From an uncultured Collinsella sp. (lineage in GTDB: Bacteria; Actinomycetota; Coriobacteriia; Coriobacteriales; Coriobacteriaceae), in assembly GCA_900549345.1 (NCBI GenBank), contig UROC01000031.1:1-19987 (forward strand): a DNA stretch of 19,987 bases, read 5' to 3'. The notes beneath the pieces are model-generated. The model did no database searches. It was not told the DNA's origin and saw only the letters and a list, made by a program, of their open reading frames with translations. Both the position numbers and the translations under genes were made by a program. Shown piece by piece: positions 6,895 through 14,656 of the stretch; position 1 is the stretch's first letter, and every line of letters begins with the position of its first letter.

Positions 6895-7809
6895 ATGGGG
6901 GAGAACGTGCTCAAGTTCGGTTCCTACGTCCGTGTTGGAAACGCGGCCGAAGCCTATGAGCTCTTGCAGAAGAACCGCAACAACAAGATTGTGGGCGGCG
7001 GCATCTGGATGCGCCTGGGTTCGCGTCGCGTGGCGACGGCGATTGATCTTTCGGCCTGCGGACTCGATCAGATTGAGGAGACCGAGACCGAGTTTCGCAT
7101 CGGTGCCATGTGCGCCCTGCGCCAGCTCGAGCGCCATGCCGAGCTCAACGCGCTTGTCAACAATGTCTTTGAGTTCGCCGTCCACGACATCGTGGGCGTG
7201 CAGCTGCGCAATACCGCCACGGTGGGCGGCAGCATCTACGGCCGCTTTGGCTTCTCGGACGTTCTCTCGGCGTTCCTGGCGCTCGATTCCTATGTTGAGC
7301 TGACGGGCGCCGGTCGCGTGCCGCTCGCGGAGTTCGTGGACATGGGCTACGTACGTGACGTGATCGAGCATGTCGTGGTCGTCAAGCACGATTACCGCGC
7401 GAGCTATGAGGCCGTGCGCAAGGCCGCGACCGACTTCCCCTCCTTAAACGTCACCGCCGCCTGGTGGGACAACAGCTGGCACGTCACCGTGGGCGCCCGC
7501 CCGCTGCGCGCTACCTTGCTGCAGGGCGAGGCATGTGGCCTTTCCAGCGAGCAGCCTTCCGAGGACGAGCTTCGCGCCCTTGCTGCATCCGTGCGTGCCC
7601 TGAGCTACGGAACCAACCTGTGGGGCTCGGTCGAGTACCGCCGTCGCATCTCGGCACCGCTCGCCGTCCAGGCCGTGCGTCGTGCCGCCGGCATCGAGCT
7701 TTCTGCCGCGCTTGCCCGCGAGCTCGAGACCGTGCAGATTCCTAAGTTTGCCACGGACGAGTATTCCTGCCGCCGCGTGCCCGGCGTCGATTCTAGCGAG
7801 GTGCGCTAA
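6895..7809 (+). CDS. FAD-binding subunit of a molybdenum hydroxylase (YgfM-like)
   Basis: The electron-transfer FAD subunit of a xanthine dehydrogenase-family enzyme, 304 residues. It passes electrons from the 2Fe-2S clusters of the partner to an acceptor such as NAD. The N-terminal half shows the FAD-binding signatures of the CODH medium-subunit fold: KIVGGGIWMRLG and QLRNTATVGGSIYGRFGFSD. The shorter C-terminal half is the less conserved CO_deh_flav_C-like part. The start is uncertain: ATG 6895 has only a weak purine stretch, while GTG 6907 has GGGGGAG close in front of it. The stop shares one base with the ATG of the next gene (TAATG), so the two are coupled. E. coli has a matching pair, ygfM and xdhD. 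Confidence 0.9.
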   Translation: MGENVLKFGSYVRVGNAAEAYELLQKNRNNKIVGGGIWMRLGSRRVATAIDLSACGLDQIEETETEFRIGAMCALRQLERHAELNALVNNVFEFAVHDIVGVQLRNTATVGGSIYGRFGFSDVLSAFLALDSYVELTGAGRVPLAEFVDMGYVRDVIEHVVVVKHDYRASYEAVRKAATDFPSLNVTAAWWDNSWHVTVGARPLRATLLQGEACGLSSEQPSEDELRALAASVRALSYGTNLWGSVEYRRRISAPLAVQAVRRAAGIELSAALARELETVQIPKFATDEYSCRRVPGVDSSEVR

Positions 7810-10640
7810 TGGCTGCCAAACTCATCGATCTTTCCTTTACGCTCAACGGCCGCAAGGTCAAGGTTCAGATTGCCCCCGACACTATGCTCTTTGCGCTGCT
7901 GCGCGAGCAGGGCTGTGCGTCGGTGCGCTGCGCCTGCGAGACCACCAACTGCGGCCTGTGCACGGTGTGGCTCGACGGCGACCCGGTGCTGAGCTGCTCG
8001 GTTCCCGCCGCCCGCGTTGAGGGTCACACCATCACCACGCTCGAGGGTCTCAAGGCCGAGTCCGAGGCGCTTGCCCGCGCGATGGCTGCCGAAGGCGCCG
8101 AGCAGTGCGGTTTTTGCGCCCCCGGCCTTATCATGAACGTGCTGGCGCTTGCCCGCGCCGCCAAGGAGGACCCGAGCCTCGTCGCCACGCGCGAGGAGCT
8201 GTCGCGCCAGCTCGCCGGCAACCTCTGCCGTTGCAGCGGCTACGAGAGCCAGCTGCGCGCCATTGTCCGCTTCCTCAACGAGTCCGGCGTGCAGGTGGGC
8301 TTTGAGATGCCCGAGCTGCCGGTCAACGACACCAGCTGCGACGGTGTCTCGTACAAGCAGATCACCCATAAGCAGCCCAAGAAGGACTCGAAGGCGCTGC
8401 TCGAGGGCCGTCCCGTCTACACGGGCGATATGGTGCCCGCCGGCGCCCTGATCGTCAAACTCAAGCGCAGCCCCTATGCCCGCGCCAAGATCCGCTCCAT
8501 CGATACTTCGCGCGCCCTGAAGGTGCCCGGCGTCGTGGGCGTTTACACTTACGAGGACGTGCCCAAGCGCCGCTTTACCATCGCCGGTCAGAGCTATCCG
8601 CAGCCGAGTCCCTACGACCGTCTGATCCTCGAGAACCTCGTGCGCTACCAAAACGAGGAGGTGGCGATCGTCGCCGCCGAGACCGAGGAGGCCGCAGACA
8701 AGGCGCTCAAGCTCATCAAGGTCGACTACGAGGTGCTCGAGCCCCTGCTCGACTTTACCCAGGCGCTCGATAACGACATCGTGGTCCACCCCGAGGGCGA
8801 CGTGACCTTTATGTTCCCGCAGGGCGGCGATGTCCCGCGCAACCTGGTGTGCAGCGGTACCAGCGATTTTGGCGACCTTGACGAGGCCTTCGCCCAGAGC
8901 GACATCGTCTTTGAGCGCACCTACACCAGCCAGGCCACGCAGACCGCGCCCATGGAGACCTTCCGTGCCTTCGCGACGACTGACGCATTCGGACGCATCT
9001 CGGTGACCACCTCTACGCAGGTGCCCTTCCACGTGCGCCGCATGGTCGCGCAGTCGCTCGACATTCCGCAGTCGCAGGTGCAGGTCATTAAGCCGCGCAT
9101 CGGCGGTGGCTTTGGCTCCAAGCAGACGGGCTGCTGCGAGATCTTCGTTGCGTTTGTGACGCAGCAGACCGGCCGTCCGAGCTACTGCTGCTACACCCGT
9201 GAGGAGACCATCACTGCGGGCAACTCGCGCCACCAGATGCAGATGACCGTTAAGCTGGGCGCCATGAACGACGGCACCATCACGGCCATCGACCTGCACA
9301 CGCTGTCCAACGCCGGCGCCTATGGCGAGCACGCCACCACGACGATCGGCCTTTCGGGCCACAAGAGCCTGCCCATCTACAACCACGTGAAGGCGAGCCG
9401 CTTTAGCTGGGACGCCGTCTACACCAATACCAACCGTGGCGGTGCGTATCGTGGCTACGGTGCCACCCAGGGCCAGTTTGCCGTGGAGAGCGCCGTCAAC
9501 GAGCTCGCCGACATGCTGCACATGGACCCCGCCGACCTGCGCCTTAAGAACATCGTGCGCGAGGGCGAGACCATGCCGCAGTACTACAACGAGAAGCTCA
9601 ACGCCTGCGCACTCGACCGCTGCCTGCTGCGCGCGATGGACATTATCGGCTGGCGCGACAAGCCGCTGGCCGTCGACCTGGGCGACCGTGTGCGCGCCCT
9701 GGGTTGTGCGCTCACCATGCAGGGCTCGGGCATTTCCAATGTCGACATCGCCGGCATCGACATGCGCCTGGAAGAGGACGGCTTCATTACCATCGGCACC
9801 GGCGCCACCGATAACGGCATGGGCGTCGACACGATCTTGGCGCAGATTGCCGCCGAGGAGCTGGGCGTGGAGAGCTCGCTGATCGTGGTGCGCGGCGTGG
9901 ACACCGACGTGTCGCCGTTCGACGCCGGCTCGTACGCGAGCTCCGGTACCTACGTGACGGGCCTTGCCGCCAAGAACGCCGCGACCGAGCTGCGCGAGAA
10001 GATTTGCGCCAAGGCCGCTCAGATGTGGGACGTTGACGCCGCCGACGTGGTCTTCGACGGCCAGTACGTGCGCCTGTCCGACGAGCGTGCCGCTCGTGAG
10101 CAGAACCGCTACCTCACACTGCGCGACTTTGCCAACCTGTGCGTCAAGAACATCGCTGGCGGCGACGCACTGACCTCGCATGCTTCTGCCTGCCTGCCCG
10201 TTTCTCCTCCGCCGTTTATGGCCGGCATTGCCGAGGTCGAGGTCGACAAGGCCACCGGCAAGGTGACTGTTGTGGACTACGCGGCGGCCGTCGACTGCGG
10301 CACCGTGATCAACGAGGCACTCGCGCGCGTCCAGGCCGAGGGCGGCATTGCCCAGGGTATCGGCCACGTGCTCTACGAGATCGTCGAGCACGACGACCGC
10401 GGCCGCCTGCGCACCGGCAACTTTATGAGCTACAAGCTGCCCACGCGCCTGGATATCGGCAGCATTCGCGTGGCCTTTGAGCCGAGCTACGAGCCGACGG
10501 GTCCGTTTGGCGCCAAGTCGATCGGCGAGGTCGTCATCAACACGCCGCTCGCCGCCGTTGCCTCGGCCGTGGCGCACGCGACCGGCCATCAGGTCCGCTC
10601 GCTGCCGATCACGCCCGAGAAGGCCCTGCTGGGGGAGTAG
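7809..10640 (+). CDS. Molybdenum hydroxylase, fused 2Fe-2S and molybdopterin subunit (XdhD-like)
   Basis: A 943-residue fusion of the iron-sulfur and catalytic subunits of a xanthine dehydrogenase-family hydroxylase. Residues 1-80 are a plant-type 2Fe-2S domain (C43, C48, C51, C63). Residues 95-160 are the helical second 2Fe-2S domain (QCGFC at 99-103, CRC at 140-142). The rest is the Mo domain, with GGGFGSKQ (432-439), GGAYRGYGATQGQF, ASSGTYVTG, and the C-terminal GPFGAKSIGE with the likely catalytic Glu at 907. Length, fusion order and the C-terminal block (FGAKSI, then TPEK) match E. coli XdhD/YgfN, a proposed selenium-dependent molybdenum hydroxylase. The substrate (a purine or another heterocycle) is unknown. 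Cofactor-insertion genes such as yqeB/yqeC or mocA are not in the window. Confidence 0.92.
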   Translation: MAAKLIDLSFTLNGRKVKVQIAPDTMLFALLREQGCASVRCACETTNCGLCTVWLDGDPVLSCSVPAARVEGHTITTLEGLKAESEALARAMAAEGAEQCGFCAPGLIMNVLALARAAKEDPSLVATREELSRQLAGNLCRCSGYESQLRAIVRFLNESGVQVGFEMPELPVNDTSCDGVSYKQITHKQPKKDSKALLEGRPVYTGDMVPAGALIVKLKRSPYARAKIRSIDTSRALKVPGVVGVYTYEDVPKRRFTIAGQSYPQPSPYDRLILENLVRYQNEEVAIVAAETEEAADKALKLIKVDYEVLEPLLDFTQALDNDIVVHPEGDVTFMFPQGGDVPRNLVCSGTSDFGDLDEAFAQSDIVFERTYTSQATQTAPMETFRAFATTDAFGRISVTTSTQVPFHVRRMVAQSLDIPQSQVQVIKPRIGGGFGSKQTGCCEIFVAFVTQQTGRPSYCCYTREETITAGNSRHQMQMTVKLGAMNDGTITAIDLHTLSNAGAYGEHATTTIGLSGHKSLPIYNHVKASRFSWDAVYTNTNRGGAYRGYGATQGQFAVESAVNELADMLHMDPADLRLKNIVREGETMPQYYNEKLNACALDRCLLRAMDIIGWRDKPLAVDLGDRVRALGCALTMQGSGISNVDIAGIDMRLEEDGFITIGTGATDNGMGVDTILAQIAAEELGVESSLIVVRGVDTDVSPFDAGSYASSGTYVTGLAAKNAATELREKICAKAAQMWDVDAADVVFDGQYVRLSDERAAREQNRYLTLRDFANLCVKNIAGGDALTSHASACLPVSPPPFMAGIAEVEVDKATGKVTVVDYAAAVDCGTVINEALARVQAEGGIAQGIGHVLYEIVEHDDRGRLRTGNFMSYKLPTRLDIGSIRVAFEPSYEPTGPFGAKSIGEVVINTPLAAVASAVAHATGHQVRSLPITPEKALLGE

Positions 10641-10664
10641 CGGGTCGGCGAACAAGTCGTAATT

Positions 10665-10694
10665 GGCGGGGCGGGGCAACTCGTCCCGCCTTTT
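10665..10694 (+). terminator. Intrinsic terminator of the molybdenum hydroxylase operon
   Basis: GGCGGGGCG (10665-10673) pairs with CGTCCCGCC (10682-10690) with one G-U, followed by TTTT. It lies 24 nt after the stop. Confidence 0.85.
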
Positions 10695-10752
10695 GCACTC
10701 GTGGTGAGGTCGTGAGCCTGTAAAACGTGTGCGTGCGCTTGCCGTTCGTATC

Positions 10753-10761
10753 TGCTATCAT
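10753..10761 (+). promoter_or_regulatory. Extended -10 promoter of tRNA-Leu
   Basis: TGCTATCAT gives TG, one base, TATCAT, ending 19 nt before the tRNA. No good -35 at the usual spacing. It shares its form with the candidate promoters at 5019 and 6862. Confidence 0.55.
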
Positions 10762-10780
10762 TCCTAGTCTGTGCGCTCAT

Positions 10781-10864
10781 GCGGGCGTGGCGGAATTGGT
10801 AGACGCGCCAGATTTAGGTTCTGGTGGGATTCCCGTGAAGGTTCGAGTCCTTTCGCCCGCACCA
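10781..10864 (+). tRNA. tRNA-Leu(TAG)
   Basis: A complete 84-nt leucine tRNA with encoded CCA (10862-10864) and discriminator A. The acceptor GCGGGCG pairs with CGCCCGC. The anticodon stem is CCAGA/TCTGG with loop TTTAGGT, giving anticodon TAG at 10815-10817 for CTA and related codons. The extended variable region and the GGTTCGAGTCC T arm are typical. Confidence 0.97.
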
Positions 10865-10943
10865 ACGCATCTGCGTCGGCTTCGGCCGTCGCGACTCTTT
10901 GTTGCATAAAGGTACCAGCACCTCAGATAAGCTGGGCAGTATG

Positions 10944-10949
10944 AGGAGG
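10944..10949 (+). promoter_or_regulatory. Strong ribosome binding site that decides the tig start
   Basis: A perfect AGGAGG. The in-frame ATG at 10941 overlaps it and cannot use it. GTG 10953 is only 3 nt away, while TTG 10956 is at the best spacing of 6 nt. Confidence 0.7.
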
Positions 10950-10955
10950 AACGTG

Positions 10956-12254
10956 TTGAACATCACCGCTTCTGACGTCAAGGACGCCAAGCTCACCGCT
11001 ACGGTCACCATACCGGCCGCCGACGTCGACGCCGCGATCAAGAAGGCCTACAAGGACACCGCCAAGAAGTACCGCTTCCCGGGCTTCCGTGCCGGTAAGG
11101 CTCCCCGTCCGGTCATCGACTCTGCTCTTGGCGCCGAGGCTACCCTCGCTCAGGCCACCAACGACCTGATCGCCGCCAACGAGCCCGCCGTCCTCAACGA
11201 GCTGGACATCGTCCCCACCAAGAACGGTGACTACAAGGAGCTCGACCTCGCCAAGGATCACGAGGACTACACCTACACCGTCGAGTTCTCCCTGCGTCCC
11301 GCCGCTGAGCTCTCCTCCTTCGACGCTGTCGAGATCGAGATGCCCCCTGCGGAGGTCACCGAGTCCGAGATCAACAACCAGGTCGAGATGCTCCTCAACT
11401 ACCGTGCCACCTTCGAGGACGTCGAGGGTCGCGCCGTCGAGGCTGACGACTATGTGACCGTCGACCTCAAGGCCGTCGAGAACGCCGACAACTTTGCCGC
11501 CGAGGGCCGCATGCTCATCGCCGGTAGCGACAGCAACCCCAAGGAGTTCAACGAGGCCCTGATCGGCGCCAACGTTGACGACGTCAAGTCCGTCACCTGG
11601 ACCGACGAGGCCGAGGAGGGCGAGGAGGCCGAGACCCACACCGTCGAGGTCACCGTCAAGGGCATCAAGGTCCGCAACACCCCCGAGCTCACCGACGAGC
11701 TCGTCAAGTCCGACTTTGGCTTCGACAGCATCGACGCTATGCGCGACGCCATCAAGATCGAGATCGAGCAGGACAAGGCTTCCCGCCTCCCGGCCGAGAA
11801 GGAGAACCGTTGCGTCTCCGCTCTCGCCGAGCGCCTGCAGCTCGACGAGATGGATGCCGACTACGAGCAGTCCGTCTTTGAGGAGCTTGGCCAGAACTTC
11901 CTGTCCAACCTCGCTGCCCGCGGCATGACGCTGGACACCTGGCTGCCCGCTTCCGGCCTGACCATGGAGCAGTTCATCGGCGACCTGCACAAGCAGGCCA
12001 ACGACGTTGCCCGTGAGTCCCTGGCGCTCGACGCTCTCGCCCGTGAGCTCAAGATTGAGGTCACCGAGGACGACATCAACGCCGAGTTCGAGAAGGCCGG
12101 CGTCAAGGACGTCGAGGCTTCCAAGGCTGAGTTCATCGCCGATGGCCGCATGCCTGCCGTCCGCGAGTCCATCCGTCGCTCCAAGGCCGTCGATCACCTG
12201 GTCGAGAACGCCAAGGTGACCGAGGTCGACGAGACCGCCAAGGACGCCGAGTAA
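10956..12254 (+). CDS. tig: Trigger factor, ribosome-associated chaperone
   Basis: Binds the ribosomal exit tunnel, shields nascent chains and has peptidyl-prolyl isomerase activity. From the TTG at 10956 the protein is 432 residues and begins MNITASDV, as expected for the family. Alternative starts are GTG 10953 and ATG 10941. The ribosome-docking signature GFRAGKAPRP is at 43-52. The middle (roughly 150-240) is the FKBP-like domain, and the rest is the alpha-helical chaperone part, ending in a very acidic tail. It precedes clpP and clpX, the standard bacterial order. A hairpin at 12331-12371 separates it from clpP, so the three may be only partly co-transcribed. Confidence 0.95.
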   Translation: MNITASDVKDAKLTATVTIPAADVDAAIKKAYKDTAKKYRFPGFRAGKAPRPVIDSALGAEATLAQATNDLIAANEPAVLNELDIVPTKNGDYKELDLAKDHEDYTYTVEFSLRPAAELSSFDAVEIEMPPAEVTESEINNQVEMLLNYRATFEDVEGRAVEADDYVTVDLKAVENADNFAAEGRMLIAGSDSNPKEFNEALIGANVDDVKSVTWTDEAEEGEEAETHTVEVTVKGIKVRNTPELTDELVKSDFGFDSIDAMRDAIKIEIEQDKASRLPAEKENRCVSALAERLQLDEMDADYEQSVFEELGQNFLSNLAARGMTLDTWLPASGLTMEQFIGDLHKQANDVARESLALDALARELKIEVTEDDINAEFEKAGVKDVEASKAEFIADGRMPAVRESIRRSKAVDHLVENAKVTEVDETAKDAE

Positions 12255-12330
12255 TTCTCGCCACCTTGCTCGCGAGCGCATCCATGTGCCCGTGATGGGG
12301 TAAAGTTATACACCGGTTATCCGGTTGCTT

Positions 12331-12376
12331 CGTACGGTGCCAGCCAATGCATAGCATGCGGGCACCGTACGTTTAT
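12331..12376 (+). terminator. Hairpin between tig and clpP, possible terminator or attenuator
   Basis: A perfect 11-bp stem, CGTACGGTGCC (12331-12341) with GGCACCGTACG (12361-12371), followed by TTTATC. The 19-nt loop contains a small GCAT/ATGC pair. The T-tract is weak, so termination may be partial. A smaller ACCGG/CCGGT hairpin lies just upstream at about 12312-12325. Confidence 0.5.
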
Positions 12377-12416
12377 CTAGAACCACTATTGGTCCGTAAG
12401 AGAAATGGAGATGCGT

Positions 12417-13037
12417 ATGATCGCTAAGTTCGATTCCGCCCTCGTGCCATACGTTATCGAGCAGACGCCGCGCGGCGAGCGCAGCTACGATATCTATTCG
12501 CGCCTGCTCAACGACCGCATCATCTTCTTGGGCGAGGAGATCAACTCCGTCAGCGCCAACCTGGTCGTTGCCCAGCTGCTGCATCTTGAGAGCCAGGATG
12601 CCGAGAAGGATATCTCGCTCTACATCAATTCGCCCGGTGGCGAGGTTTACTCTGGCCTGGCGATTCTTGACACCATGAACTTCATCAAGCCGCAGGTCTC
12701 CACCATCTGCGTCGGTATGGCCGCGTCTATGGCTGCCGTGCTGCTTTCGGCCGGCGCCAAGGGCAAGCGCTTCTGCCTGCCGCACTCCAAGGTCATGATT
12801 CACCAGCCCAGCGGCGGTGCTCAAGGTCAGCAGACCGAGATCGAGATCGTGGCCGAGGAGATCAAGAAGACCCGCCGCGAGCTCAACCAGATCCTGTCCG
12901 ATGCCTCGGGCCAGCCGATCGAGAAGGTCCAGGCCGACACCGAGCGCGACAACTACCTGACCGCTGCCGAGGCCCTCGACTACGGCCTGATCGACCGTAT
13001 CGTCACCTCGCGCGATCTCGCCGCGAAGGACGCCTAG
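12417..13037 (+). CDS. clpP: ATP-dependent Clp protease proteolytic subunit
   Basis: Serine peptidase that forms a double heptameric barrel and works with the ClpX or ClpA/C unfoldases. The chosen ATG at 12417 has GGAG 6 nt upstream; ATG 12405 and 12411 are in frame but overlap that site. From 12417 the protein is 206 residues with catalytic Ser104 (GMAASMAA), His129 (KVMIHQP) and Asp178 (DTERD). The spacing of the triad matches E. coli ClpP. The stop is 1 nt before the clpX ATG, so the two are translated together. Confidence 0.97.
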   Translation: MIAKFDSALVPYVIEQTPRGERSYDIYSRLLNDRIIFLGEEINSVSANLVVAQLLHLESQDAEKDISLYINSPGGEVYSGLAILDTMNFIKPQVSTICVGMAASMAAVLLSAGAKGKRFCLPHSKVMIHQPSGGAQGQQTEIEIVAEEIKKTRRELNQILSDASGQPIEKVQADTERDNYLTAAEALDYGLIDRIVTSRDLAAKDA

Positions 13038-13038
13038 G

Positions 13039-14445
13039 ATGGCAGGAAACATGCAGGACAACTTTGACGAGAATGGCAACCCCATCCGCTGCTCCTTCTG
13101 CGGAAAAGAGCAGGGGCAGGTTCGCCGCCTTGTAAAGGGTCCGACCAACATCTTTATCTGCGACGAGTGCGTTGCCGCCTGCTCCGAGATCCTTGAGGAG
13201 TCGCTGGCTTCGGACTTTATGGACGCTGCCCGAAACGGCAAGCTGCCGGGCTTCCTCAACGACCACGGCCAGGCTGCATCCCAGCCCGCCGCGGACCCCG
13301 AGACCGAGGGTTTTGAGCTCGAGGACGATCGCCAGGTCATCACGCACGTGCCGACGCCGCACGAGATCTATGACGAGCTTTCGGCCTATGTTATGGGTCA
13401 GGAGGACGCCAAGCGCGCCATGTCGGTGGCCGTGTACAACCACTATCGCCGCGTGATCGAGGGTGGCGCCGCGGTGTCTGCCTTTGACGGCGGCATGGGC
13501 TCGCAGTTCGACGACGATATGGACGAGGTAGAGCTTGCCAAGTCCAACATCCTGCTGCTCGGTCCCACCGGTACCGGCAAGACCTTGTTGGCCCAGACGC
13601 TCGCGCGCATCCTCGAGGTGCCGTTTGCCATCGCCGATGCCACCGCGCTCACCGAGGCCGGCTATGTGGGCGAGGACGTGGAGAACATCCTTCTCAAGCT
13701 CATCAATGCTGCCGATGGCGACATTGAGCGCGCTCAGGTGGGCATTATCTACGTGGATGAGATTGACAAGATCGCCCGCAAGGCCGAGAACCTCTCCATT
13801 ACCCGCGATGTCTCGGGCGAGGGCGTTCAGCAGGCGCTGCTTAAGATTCTTGAGGGCACGGTGGCAAGCGTTCCGCCCACCGGCGGCCGCAAGCATCCCC
13901 AGCAGGAACTGTTGCAGATCGACACGACCAACATCCTGTTTATCTGCGGCGGTGCCTTTGTGGGTCTGGATAAGATCATCGCCGATCGCGTTGGCAACAA
14001 GGGCGTGGGCTTTAACTCCGAGATCGCCGGCCCCACCTCGGTCGACGAGAACGACCTGCTGCGCCAGGTACTCCCGCAGGACCTCAATGCATTCGGCATG
14101 ATCCCCGAGTTCGTGGGACGTACGCCCGTCGTTACCCAGACGCAGGCGCTCGACGAGGACGACCTGGTGTCGATCCTGACCGAGCCAAAGAATGCCGTGG
14201 TGCGCCAGTACCGTAAGATGTTCCAGCTCGAGGACGTCGATCTTGAGTTTGAGGACGCGGCCCTGCACGAGATCGCCCGCATGGCGCTTGCCCGCAAGAC
14301 CGGCGCCCGCGGCCTGCGCGCCATCTGCGAAGACGTGCTGCAGCAGACGATGTTCGACCTCCCCAGCGAGGAGGGCGTCGCCAAGGTCATCGTAACCGAA
14401 GCTGCCGTAAAGGGCGAAGAACAGCCCCGACGCATCTACGGGTAA
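13039..14445 (+). CDS. clpX: ATP-dependent Clp protease ATP-binding subunit ClpX
   Basis: Hexameric AAA+ unfoldase that feeds tagged substrates into ClpP. 468 residues, slightly longer than usual. The N-terminal zinc-binding domain has C18, C21, C41 and C44. The AAA+ core shows Walker A GPTGTGKT (175-182) and Walker B IIYVDEID (236-243), followed by the GYVGEDVENIL and RDVSGEGVQQALLKILEG regions typical of ClpX. An extra acidic, Gly-rich insert (about residues 139-165) precedes Walker A. The ribosome site GAAGGA (13025-13030) lies inside the end of clpP. A strong terminator follows. Confidence 0.97.
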   Translation: MAGNMQDNFDENGNPIRCSFCGKEQGQVRRLVKGPTNIFICDECVAACSEILEESLASDFMDAARNGKLPGFLNDHGQAASQPAADPETEGFELEDDRQVITHVPTPHEIYDELSAYVMGQEDAKRAMSVAVYNHYRRVIEGGAAVSAFDGGMGSQFDDDMDEVELAKSNILLLGPTGTGKTLLAQTLARILEVPFAIADATALTEAGYVGEDVENILLKLINAADGDIERAQVGIIYVDEIDKIARKAENLSITRDVSGEGVQQALLKILEGTVASVPPTGGRKHPQQELLQIDTTNILFICGGAFVGLDKIIADRVGNKGVGFNSEIAGPTSVDENDLLRQVLPQDLNAFGMIPEFVGRTPVVTQTQALDEDDLVSILTEPKNAVVRQYRKMFQLEDVDLEFEDAALHEIARMALARKTGARGLRAICEDVLQQTMFDLPSEEGVAKVIVTEAAVKGEEQPRRIYG

Positions 14446-14466
14446 ACCTGACAAAAACGTGCTTGC

Positions 14467-14504
14467 AAATAGCCTCCGACCATCCGCGGTCGGAGGCTAT
14501 TTTA
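14467..14504 (+). terminator. Strong terminator of the tig-clpP-clpX cluster
   Basis: A perfect 15-bp stem, AAATAGCCTCCGACC (14467-14481) with GGTCGGAGGCTATTT (14488-14502), loop ATCCGC. The A-rich start and T-rich end mean it could work in both directions, although no - strand gene faces it. Confidence 0.92.
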
Positions 14505-14596
14505 TATATACGCAATAACCCCAACTACCTGTGTTATTCTGTGTGTTTGTTTAAGCCTCGGCAAAGTCAATTCAGACTGAAGTAATCGATACCTAA

Positions 14597-14636
14597 GGGG
14601 AGGAATGTAGACCCTGGCGGTCCTACATTCCTCTCC
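14597..14636 (+). promoter_or_regulatory. Leader hairpin in the valS 5' UTR
   Basis: A 14-bp stem (14597-14610 with 14623-14636, one G-U pair) with a 12-nt loop, ending 8 nt before the valS ribosome site AGGGAG (14645-14650). The 5' arm contains GGGGAGG followed by ATGTAG, a strong ribosome-site look-alike next to a start codon immediately followed by a stop. There is no T-run, so it is not a terminator, and the T-box sequence GGGTGGTACCGCG is absent. It may stabilise the mRNA or control initiation. Confidence 0.5.
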
Positions 14637-14656
14637 GGCGGGACAGGGAGAGATAT

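Noticed and set aside
7806..10679. 957-residue open frame on the - strand opposite the hydroxylase gene
   Set aside because: Antisense shadow caused by high GC and codon bias; no family motifs. The + strand has clear cofactor motifs.
14521..14656. T-box riboswitch before valS
   Set aside because: The conserved T-box sequence and a terminator/antiterminator pair are absent; only one hairpin is seen.
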